Below, in pieces: positions 1 through 5,256 of a stretch of 6,276 nucleotides of DNA. The position numbers and the translations under genes were made by a program. Source of the DNA: Gemmatimonadaceae bacterium (GTDB lineage: Bacteria; Gemmatimonadota; Gemmatimonadetes; Gemmatimonadales; Gemmatimonadaceae); contig JADGQU010000151.1 in assembly GCA_017881545.1 (NCBI GenBank), positions 1-6,276 of the forward strand, read 5' to 3'. Position 1 is the stretch's first letter, and every line of letters begins with the position of its first letter. The notes under the pieces are model-generated. The model was not told where the DNA came from. It did not search any database and saw only the letters and a list, made by a program, of their open reading frames with translations.

Positions 1-353
1 GATTCCCGGCTTCCTTTCACTGCTCGTCTGGGCAGGTCTAGGTGAGGGTATGGTCGGCGGGTGAGGCAGCCCCTGTACGGCAAGACTGGCAATGCCCCGA
101 TGCACAATCTGAGCCCAGCCTGCTGGTGGGTGAGAGATCGGTTGCAAGGCCCACGTTCGGGCTGCTTCGTAAGCTGGTTCCGAATAGCTTCCGCGGCCTG
201 GACCCCCAGATCCTTGACCGCCGGGTCTGCGCTCTGAAGCGTAGGGATCATCACCCTCTCGCCCGTCTTACCGCTTTGGGCGAGCAAAGGAGATGCCGCA
301 ACTACCACGAGTGACGTGAGAACCAGGCTCGAATTACGTAAGCTTGCCTTCAA
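1..353 (-). CDS. Secreted protein, N-terminal part, possibly disrupted; runs off the left edge
   Basis: A reading frame starting with TTG at 351-353 stays open to the window edge (117 codons). A strong Shine-Dalgarno GGAGG (minus strand, 362-366) lies 8 nt upstream and decides this start. Residues 1-26 form a typical signal peptide: a basic start (MKASLR), a hydrophobic core LVLTSLVVVAA, and a cleavage region PLLAQ with cleavage after LLA or AQ. Residues 31-63 (from GERVMIP to AIRNQLTK) look like ordinary protein, with an amphipathic helix at about 44-63. After residue 63 (near position 165) the translation becomes rich in Arg, Pro and Cys, and neither other frame is clearly better. This suggests a frameshift, a deletion junction or a pseudogene. 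The family is not recognised with certainty. The product would be exported to the periplasm or outside. It lies 71 nt downstream of tRNA-Val and could be read from the same promoter. Confidence 0.6.
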   Translation of the reverse strand, partial: MKASLRNSSLVLTSLVVVAASPLLAQSGKTGERVMIPTLQSADPAVKDLGVQAAEAIRNQLTKQPERGPCNRSLTHQQAGLRLCIGALPVLPYRGCLTRRPYPHLDLPRRAVKGSRE

Positions 354-361
354 TGGTTTAA

Positions 362-366
362 CCTCC
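362..366 (-). promoter_or_regulatory. Shine-Dalgarno GGAGG for the TTG-started secreted protein
   Basis: The minus strand reads GGAGG, then 8 nt, then TTG. The spacing is ideal, and no ATG in this frame lies near. This site is the main reason to accept the rare TTG start, together with the signal peptide that follows it. Confidence 0.65.
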
Positions 367-384
367 AAGACGGTAAACATTCTT

Positions 385-406
385 ACCCACATCCCAGGCC
401 GTGGGT
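385..406 (-). terminator. Hairpin downstream of tRNA-Val, possible weak terminator or processing site
   Basis: The minus strand contains ACCCAC and GTGGGT as a perfect 6-bp inverted repeat around a 10-nt loop, starting 18 nt after the tRNA 3' end. It is followed by AAGAATGTTT, not a true U-run, so strong intrinsic termination is doubtful. It may instead protect the 3' trailer or partly separate the tRNA from the secreted-protein gene. Confidence 0.3.
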
Positions 407-424
407 CCACTCGTTTCCTTCTAA

Positions 425-498
425 TGGGCGAGGAGGGACTCGAACCCCCGACATCCTGCGTGTAAGGCAGGCGCTCTAACCAACTGAGCTACTCGCCC
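425..498 (-). tRNA. tRNA-Val (anticodon UAC)
   Basis: The minus strand folds into a full cloverleaf of 74 nt. The acceptor stem is GGGCGAG paired with CTCGCCC, with discriminator A at 425. The D arm is GCTC...GAGC with loop AGTTGGTTA. The anticodon stem is CCTGC/GCAGG with loop CTTACAC, giving anticodon TAC, which decodes valine GUA and, by wobble, other GUN codons. The variable loop has 5 nt. The T arm has loop TTCGAGT and stem GGGGG/CCCTC with one G-U pair. The 3' CCA is not encoded (the next bases are TTAG), so it must be added by tRNA nucleotidyltransferase. The gene lies 23 nt after the stop of the 65-residue membrane protein and is probably cut out of a shared transcript. Confidence 0.97.
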
Positions 499-521
499 GG
501 TTGCAGAAACCGAGCCCACCC

Positions 522-719
522 TCACCGAAGAATGGCTAGCGGAATCAGCACGCAGTACCCGATCACAAGCAGGATCGGAGCGAGCGTCTCGCCACCGCGC
601 GCGAGATCCGCGAAGCCGGCGAGCAACACTAGTGTGGCAACTGTCCAATAGACCCATGAGCGGCGCGGACCAGAATCGCGCCCCGCTCGGGGACCGCTGG
701 CAAGATCGGTTTTGGCCAT
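522..719 (-). CDS. Small two-helix inner-membrane protein, unknown function
   Basis: The product is 65 residues. Residues 1-21 are polar and basic (likely cytoplasmic). They are followed by two hydrophobic segments, about 22-40 (from WVYWTVATLVLLAG) and 45-64 (from TLAPILLVIGYCVLIPLAIL), joined by a short ARGGE turn that favours a helical hairpin. The motif of a Gly-rich turn, then LAP, then a second helix with a GY pair recalls small conserved membrane proteins annotated as domains of unknown function (DUF3098-like), but that likeness is weak and from memory. No Shine-Dalgarno precedes the ATG. Instead a promoter lies 9 nt upstream, so translation may be from a leaderless message. The gene ends 23 nt before tRNA-Val on the same strand. 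Its support is the membrane pattern, promoter position and neat fit between neighbours, so it could still be a chance reading frame. Confidence 0.6.
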   Translation of the reverse strand: MAKTDLASGPRAGRDSGPRRSWVYWTVATLVLLAGFADLARGGETLAPILLVIGYCVLIPLAILR

Positions 720-728
720 AAGCGACGT

Positions 729-757
729 AGTGTAGGTCTGGATGAAATGCGTGTCAA
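729..757 (-). promoter_or_regulatory. Sigma70-type promoter for the small membrane protein and tRNA-Val
   Basis: The minus strand carries a perfect -35 box TTGACA (752-757), a 17-nt spacer, and the -10 box TACACT (729-734, four of six matches to TATAAT). Transcription would begin about 7 nt further on, near 722, only about 2-4 nt before the ATG at 717-719. It is the best promoter seen in the window and probably drives both the membrane-protein gene and the tRNA. Confidence 0.55.
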
Positions 758-758
758 C

Positions 759-776
759 CCAGACTGTGCCGTCTGG
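759..776 (-). terminator. Inverted repeat just after rmlB; possible terminator or operator
   Basis: CCAGAC and GTCTGG form a perfect 6-bp stem with a 6-nt loop, 16 nt downstream of the rmlB stop codon. No U-run follows, because the next bases are GTTGAC, the -35 box of the next promoter. It may end the rmlB message (perhaps with Rho), or, because it touches the -35 box, act as a protein-binding site. Confidence 0.35.
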
Positions 777-792
777 CCGACTCTAACGAATA

Positions 793-1911
793 CTACTTCG
801 CCGTCCGCCGCCCGTCTTTGTAGTGGAGCTCGACCCAGTCGCGGTAGCTCCCATCCATGACGGAGCGCCACCACTGCTCGTTTGCAATGTACCACTTGAT
901 GGTCTTCAACAGCCCCGTGTCGAACGATTCGGACGGCCCGTAGCCGGTCTCCAGCGTCGCCTTCATCGCGTCGATCGCGTAGCGCCGGTCGTGTCCCGGA
1001 CGATCCTTCACGAAAGTGATGAGCTCGGCCGTATCGCCGCCGAGTGCGGCCGGGCACTTGGGAAAACGCTCCCGAATCTTCTCGTCCGCGCCGAAAATCT
1101 TGTTGATGCTTGCACAGATCGCCTTCACGACGTCGAGATTCTTGCGCTCCGAATTGCCGCCGAGGTTGTACGTCTCCCCCACCCTGCCCTTCTCCAGCAC
1201 GCGCTCGATTCCGCGGCAGTGATCGCGCACATAGAGCCAGTCGCGAATCTGGAGCCCGTCCCCGTACACCGGCAGCGGCTTCCCGTCGAGCGCGTTCACG
1301 ATCGCGAGCGGAATCAGCTTCTCCGGAAAGTGATAGGGCCCGTAGTTGTTGGAGGAGTTCGTCGTCGTGACGGGCAAGCCGTACGTGTGATGGTAGGCGC
1401 GAACGAGGTGGTCAGCTCCGGCCTTGCTCGCCGCGTACGGAGAATTGGGAGCGTACGCCGAATCCTCGGTGAACGCGGGCGCGGTCGGACCCAGGCTACC
1501 GTAGACCTCGTCGGTCGAGATGTGGTGGAACCGGCGAGCGCCTCCTGACCAGTCCTCGGTCCAGGCCGCGCGCGCGGCCTTCAGCAGCTCGTGCGTACCC
1601 CTGATGTTGGTGTCGATGAAAGGATCCGGACCATGGATTGACCGATCCACGTGCGATTCGGCAGCGAAATGAACGATGGTGTCGATTCCCTCGCGCTTGA
1701 TGATGTCCTGCATGGCGTCGCCATCGCGGATATCGCCCTTTATGAACGTGAACCGCTCGTTCTTCGCCAGGGACTCGAGGCTCGCGAGGTTGCCCGCGTA
1801 CGTCAGCGCATCGAGCCCGACGATCGTGTCGCCGGTGTGATGCTCGGCCCAATAGTGGACGAAGTTGGCGCCGATGAATCCGGCCGCACCCGTTACCAGC
1901 ACCCTACGCAT
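793..1911 (-). CDS. rfbB: dTDP-glucose 4,6-dehydratase (RmlB/RfbB)
   Basis: The enzyme converts dTDP-D-glucose to dTDP-4-keto-6-deoxy-D-glucose, the second step toward dTDP-L-rhamnose and other deoxysugars for cell-surface polysaccharides. It is a cytoplasmic extended short-chain dehydrogenase. The NAD-binding glycine motif GAAGFIG is at residues 8-14. HFAAESHVDRS is at 81-91. The catalytic Thr133-Asp134-Glu135 lies in STDEVYG, and Tyr159 and Lys163 in YAASK. SNNYGPYHFPEKLIPL is at 187-202, and DRPGHDRRY at 303-311. These match the family at nearly the same numbering as the E. coli enzyme. At 372 residues it is slightly longer than the usual 350-360. The extra length seems to lie around 283-295, before the DRPGHD motif, and at the C terminus. 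The ATG is supported by GAGGGG (1919-1924) with a 7-nt gap. No rmlA, rmlC or rmlD adjoins it here. Confidence 0.96.
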   Translation of the reverse strand: MRRVLVTGAAGFIGANFVHYWAEHHTGDTIVGLDALTYAGNLASLESLAKNERFTFIKGDIRDGDAMQDIIKREGIDTIVHFAAESHVDRSIHGPDPFIDTNIRGTHELLKAARAAWTEDWSGGARRFHHISTDEVYGSLGPTAPAFTEDSAYAPNSPYAASKAGADHLVRAYHHTYGLPVTTTNSSNNYGPYHFPEKLIPLAIVNALDGKPLPVYGDGLQIRDWLYVRDHCRGIERVLEKGRVGETYNLGGNSERKNLDVVKAICASINKIFGADEKIRERFPKCPAALGGDTAELITFVKDRPGHDRRYAIDAMKATLETGYGPSESFDTGLLKTIKWYIANEQWWRSVMDGSYRDWVELHYKDGRRTAK

Positions 1912-2034
1912 CGTGATTCCCCTCGTCGTTCATTCTGCGTTGTCCTGTGAGTAGTGAGCGATGGACGATCGAGTGCGCGAGGGCGAATGGAGTGCGCTTC
2001 CCGGACGGCTCAGCGAACGATACGCGACGATTCC
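1912..2034 (-). other. Intergenic spacer between cheB and rfbB with an 8-bp direct repeat
   Basis: This 123-nt gap is the largest break in the minus-strand genes from 793 to the right edge. No clear -35/-10 pair and no hairpin with a U-run can be seen. The minus-strand octamer GCGCACTC occurs twice, at 1990-1997 and 1971-1978, a 19-bp period. It may be a regulator-binding pair ahead of rfbB or chance in GC-rich DNA. Whether rfbB has its own promoter cannot be decided from sequence alone. Confidence 0.3.
1919..1924 (-). promoter_or_regulatory. Shine-Dalgarno GAGGGG of rfbB
   Basis: GAGGGG on the minus strand lies 7 nt before the ATG at 1909-1911. It confirms this start, which also places the glycine-rich NAD motif at the expected distance from the N terminus. 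Confidence 0.7.
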
Positions 2035-3123
2035 TCATTCTCCAATGCCCCTCGCGCCGGCCTTGCACAGATCGCTGATCAATGGCGCTATGTCGGTCAT
2101 CGCCGCGATCCTATCCGCGCCCGCTGCCGCCAGCGCCGCCTGCGGCATTCCGTAAATGATCGAGCTCTCGCGATCCTGTACGATGGCCCGTCCCCCCGCC
2201 TCCCGAATTCGCCGCAGTCCTTCCGCGCCGTCCCGGCCCATTCCCGTGAGCACGACACCGACCGCAGCGCGCCCGAATGTCTCAGCCACGGAGAAGAAGA
2301 GCGGATCAGCCGCGGGCCTGACCCCCCACATCGTTGCTGACTCGTCCAACCGGATCGACGCGTTACCGGGCTCACCTGTCAAGGTCATGTGATATCCACC
2401 CGGCGCCAGGTAGACGCGATTCTCGCGGAGCAGCTTGCCGTCCATCGCCTCCGCGACCCAGAGCGGGCTGATCGTACCGAGCCGCTCGGCGAGGAGCTTG
2501 GTGAATTCGCCCGGCATGTGCTGAACGATCACCACCGCGGCGCCGAGATCCTCGGGAAGATTCGGTATGATCTCGGCCAGTGCGCGAGGTCCGCCCGTGG
2601 ACGACGCGATCGCCACCACTTTCGTCGCCGCACCGGGTGATTTTTTTGCCGCGGCCTCGGCGACCGACGACGCGGGGTGTGCCGGCACCCGCACTCCGCC
2701 CATGTTCATCGCGCGCGCGGCTTCCAGCGCCGACATCAGCTGCGCGCGCACGGTCGAGAGATCGATGCTGACGGGCCCGGAGGGCTTTCTCACGAACTCG
2801 AGGGCGCCCCGTTCGAGCGCGCGCAACGTCATCTCGTTTCCCAGATCTGAGCCCGCGGCACTGAGCATCACCACCGGCCGTGGCATCTCGGCCATGATCT
2901 GCTCGAGCGCCTGCAATCCATTCAGGCGTGGCATCTCGATGTCGAGTGTCACGATGTCGGGCTTGAGGGAGCGCACCTTCTGGAGCGCCTCGATTCCATC
3001 GCTGGCGGTGCCGATGACGCGAAACGCGCCGCTCGACTCGACCATTTCAGCGATCAGCTTGCGCATGAACGCGCTGTCATCGACGACCAGCACGGTCGCG
3101 GCTTTGTCGCTCGTCTCAGTCAC
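2035..3123 (-). CDS. cheB: Chemotaxis response regulator protein-glutamate methylesterase CheB
   Basis: CheB removes methyl groups from glutamates (and deamidates glutamines) of chemoreceptors, and is switched on by phosphorylation from a CheA-type kinase. With the GTG start (362 residues), the receiver domain spans about 10-125: acidic pair Asp15-Asp16 in VVDDSAFMRK, phospho-acceptor Asp61 in LDIEMP, Ser88 in MLSAAG, and Lys113 in VRKPSG. A 40-residue Ala/Pro/Lys linker follows. The esterase domain starts at about 168 with catalytic Ser175 (ASSTGGP), His202 (QHMPGEF) and Asp298 (GMGRDGAEG). All are intact. GTG at 3121-3123 lies 10 nt after the cheR stop and gives the usual short lead before the receiver domain. 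An in-frame ATG at 3163-3165 would add 14 residues and overlap cheR by 32 nt. Neither start has a good ribosome-binding site. Last gene of the signalling operon. Confidence 0.95.
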   Translation of the reverse strand: MTETSDKAATVLVVDDSAFMRKLIAEMVESSGAFRVIGTASDGIEALQKVRSLKPDIVTLDIEMPRLNGLQALEQIMAEMPRPVVMLSAAGSDLGNEMTLRALERGALEFVRKPSGPVSIDLSTVRAQLMSALEAARAMNMGGVRVPAHPASSVAEAAAKKSPGAATKVVAIASSTGGPRALAEIIPNLPEDLGAAVVIVQHMPGEFTKLLAERLGTISPLWVAEAMDGKLLRENRVYLAPGGYHMTLTGEPGNASIRLDESATMWGVRPAADPLFFSVAETFGRAAVGVVLTGMGRDGAEGLRRIREAGGRAIVQDRESSIIYGMPQAALAAAGADRIAAMTDIAPLISDLCKAGARGIGE

Positions 3124-3133
3124 GCGTAACGGG

Positions 3134-3949
3134 CTAGATCTTCCGGAAGATGCGCTCGCGCGCATTCACCGGCGAAAACAGAGATCGCGCTTCGCCGAGC
3201 AGCGTCTCGACCTTGCCGAGAACGAGAAAGCCGCCCGGAGCGAGCGCGCGATGAAAATCGAAGAACAGCGCGTCCTGCGCCTCACGCTCGAAATAGATGA
3301 TCACGTTCCGGCAGAGGATGAGATGGATGTCCTCCATCGGAGGCTTGTGGGCGAGAAGGTCGTTGCACTCGAAGCTCGCCAGCCGCCTGACTTCGGGCAG
3401 CATCCCGTGAAGTCCGGCGATCCGCGGGAAGTATCGCTCGCGGAGCGCCGGCGGCGTATCTCCAAGCGCGGTGTCGGCGTAGAACGCGCGCTCCGCCTCT
3501 CCGAGACAATCCCGGTCGATGTCGGTGCCGATGATCCTGATCGTGTCGAGCCGCGCGCTCTCCCGTCGCTCGGCGGCGTGCTTGTGCATGAGGATGCCGA
3601 CTGAATAGGGCTCTTCGCCCGACGAACACCCGGCGCTCCAGATGCGCGTCTCCGGCTCCCGCCGCTCCCACAGCGCCGGAACGACTGTGCTCTCGATCAC
3701 CGAATACGTGTCCCAGTTCCGGAAAAACTTCGTCACGTTGACGGTCAAGGATCGAATCAGCCGGTCGTATTCCTTGGGATCGGTGTCCAGGGTCGCCGAG
3801 TACTCGCCGGCCGTCACCGTGTGTTTCGCTCGCATTCGGACCCCGATGCGCCGGCGCAGACACTTGTCCTTGTAGCTGGAGCAGCGAAACCCCCGATCGC
3901 GCGTGATTTTCTCGATCAGCGCCTGGAAACCGGCGTCGTCTCCATGCAT
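3134..3949 (-). CDS. cheR: Chemoreceptor glutamate O-methyltransferase CheR
   Basis: CheR transfers methyl groups from S-adenosylmethionine to receptor glutamates, opposing CheB. The product has 271 residues, close to the family norm. The N-terminal helical domain contains the basic YKDKCLRRRI stretch (26-35). LTVNVTKFFRN (68-78) carries the conserved Thr-x-Phe-Phe-Arg. The SAM-binding loop is WSAGCSSGEEPYS (104-116), with Glu112/Glu113. GTDID (141-145) holds the adenosine-contacting Asp143, and CRNVIIYF (213-220) the conserved Arg-Asn. The substrate beta-subdomain (about 173-199) seems 3-4 residues shorter than in the enteric enzyme, hinting that it does not need a receptor tail pentapeptide. 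ATG at 3947-3949 is preferred, with GGAG (3953-3956) 3 nt upstream. A TTG directly before it would add one residue. It starts 17 nt after the PATAN-TPR gene and ends 10 nt before cheB. Confidence 0.95.
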   Translation of the reverse strand: MHGDDAGFQALIEKITRDRGFRCSSYKDKCLRRRIGVRMRAKHTVTAGEYSATLDTDPKEYDRLIRSLTVNVTKFFRNWDTYSVIESTVVPALWERREPETRIWSAGCSSGEEPYSVGILMHKHAAERRESARLDTIRIIGTDIDRDCLGEAERAFYADTALGDTPPALRERYFPRIAGLHGMLPEVRRLASFECNDLLAHKPPMEDIHLILCRNVIIYFEREAQDALFFDFHRALAPGGFLVLGKVETLLGEARSLFSPVNARERIFRKI

Positions 3950-3966
3950 CAACTCCGCGCGCCCCG

Positions 3967-5256
3967 TCAGGAGCGGCTCGATGTCTGGGTCGTCCGATCG
4001 GTGCGGGAGATTCCTTCGAGCGCCGCTGCCAGATTGCGACGGAGCTGAGACACCTCTGGCGCCAGCGCGACTCCCTTTTCGGCGGCGTCCTTGGCGCTCT
4101 CGTAGTCTTCGCGCCTGAGGTGGGCAGCGGCGAGATTGTTCAGCAACACCGCCGACTCGGGATGCGTCTCGGTTGCGGCGGCGAGCAGCAGCAGCTCGCG
4201 GTCAGGGTCGTCCGTCATGGCGGCCACCTTCGCGGCGTAGTGAAACCACACGGCGGGCGGCGGATTCGTCGTCCAGAGACTGCGCGATTCACTCAGCCGC
4301 ACCTTCGCCGCCTGAAAGTCTCCCAGGCGCATCGAGACGACCGCCGCCTGCAGCTGGATGAGCGGATCCGTGCTTCCTCCGGCGCCCAGCGCCCGGTCGA
4401 TCACCAGTCTGGCCTTCTCGAGCTGCCCGAGCTGCTCATAGGCGAGCGCCAGGTTATGGAGCAGCGACACCTTGCTCGGCGCGTTGGGCGCGGCCGTCAT
4501 GAATGCATTCACGGCGCCGGCCCATTCCTTCTGCCGAAGCGCGATGAGGCCTACGTGGAAAGACGCCACCGGGTCGGCGGCTTCCTCGACGAGAGCGCGG
4601 AATTCGCGCAGCGCTTCGTCGTGCATTCCCGCTCTGTACAAGGCGCTCGCGAGCTCGCGACGCTCGAGAGGACTCGCGTTCCGGGGTAGCGTCGGCGTGG
4701 TTCTCTTGCGGCCGACCGGAAGAAGGAAGGATGCGTTCAGCAATCCGTACAGCGCCTTCCCGACCTCGAACTCGCCGAGCCCGGAGTCGCGAATCAATCC
4801 ATTGATGTCGCGGTGTCCGTCGATGATGGGAAGCAACGCCTCCTGCTCGGGGGAAAGTGGATCCCTGTTCATCATCAGGCGCGGACGGTCCAGGCTGAAC
4901 ACTACATCGAAGCTCGGGATTTTCTTCTCGATGAGGGACCACTCGTCCACTCTTCGCGCGCCTTCCAGCAGCAGCGACTGCGGATCGACCGAGACGCGCT
5001 CGGCGCCATCTTCCGGCTCGACGCCCGGCTCGAAGTTGAAAGTACCGCTCGTCCAGGTGAACAGGGTGTAGACGGAGTTCTCGGTATCGAGCGGACGGTT
5101 CACGATCGAGGCATGACAGATGCGCCCGCCGTCGAAGTAGATCTGCCCGAAGCTGTCATGGAAGGAGAGCCCGAGGCAGCCGGACTTCTTTCCCATCGAG
5201 AGCAGCTGGAGGACGTCGGGGAGGCTCGCCTCCTTGAGGCTACCCTTGATGGCCAT
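3967..5256 (-). CDS. PATAN (DUF4388) domain protein with C-terminal TPR repeats
   Basis: The product has 429 residues with no signal peptide or membrane segment, so it is probably a cytoplasmic signalling adaptor. Residues 4-106 match the PATAN/DUF4388 pattern: KGSLKEASLPDVLQLL, GKKSG, IYFDGGRICHA (39-49), the SGTFNFEPG strand (70-78), then a helix around LLLEGARRVDEW. Residues about 125-185 look like a winged-helix-type segment ending in LYGLLNASFLLPVG. Residues 200-420 are helix pairs of TPR type, clearest in the last copy (LLNNLAAAHLRREDYESAKDAAEKGVALAP), and likely bind a protein partner. PATAN domains occur with MglA-like GTPases, roadblock proteins and receiver domains in polarity and motility signalling. 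The start is fixed by GAGGAAG 7 nt upstream and the TGATG overlap with the preceding stop. An upstream ATG at 5296-5298 would only read through the previous gene. The family assignment is firm for PATAN, and the function is inferred from context. Confidence 0.87.
   Translation of the reverse strand: MAIKGSLKEASLPDVLQLLSMGKKSGCLGLSFHDSFGQIYFDGGRICHASIVNRPLDTENSVYTLFTWTSGTFNFEPGVEPEDGAERVSVDPQSLLLEGARRVDEWSLIEKKIPSFDVVFSLDRPRLMMNRDPLSPEQEALLPIIDGHRDINGLIRDSGLGEFEVGKALYGLLNASFLLPVGRKRTTPTLPRNASPLERRELASALYRAGMHDEALREFRALVEEAADPVASFHVGLIALRQKEWAGAVNAFMTAAPNAPSKVSLLHNLALAYEQLGQLEKARLVIDRALGAGGSTDPLIQLQAAVVSMRLGDFQAAKVRLSESRSLWTTNPPPAVWFHYAAKVAAMTDDPDRELLLLAAATETHPESAVLLNNLAAAHLRREDYESAKDAAEKGVALAPEVSQLRRNLAAALEGISRTDRTTQTSSRS

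Noticed and set aside
1..164. Possible insertion sequence, group II intron or integron attC remnant
   Set aside because: No terminal inverted repeats, transposase motif, domain V-like hairpin or paired attC core sites could be found. The stretch stays unexplained.
42..314. 90-codon plus-strand open frame at the left edge
   Set aside because: It lies opposite the signal-peptide gene, has no Shine-Dalgarno, and its translation has no hydrophobic or domain pattern.
421..657. 78-codon minus-strand open frame covering tRNA-Val
   Set aside because: Its last third is simply the tRNA gene read as protein, and its first part overlaps the better membrane-protein frame.
823..1548. 241-codon plus-strand open frame opposite rfbB
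   Set aside because: It lies wholly within rfbB, whose full catalytic set is on the other strand. It shows no ribosome-binding site or recognisable fold.
2567..3604. 345-codon plus-strand open frame opposite cheB and cheR
   Set aside because: It runs across the cheB/cheR junction opposite conserved catalytic motifs, and its composition (Arg, Ala and Ser rich) is typical of antisense translation.
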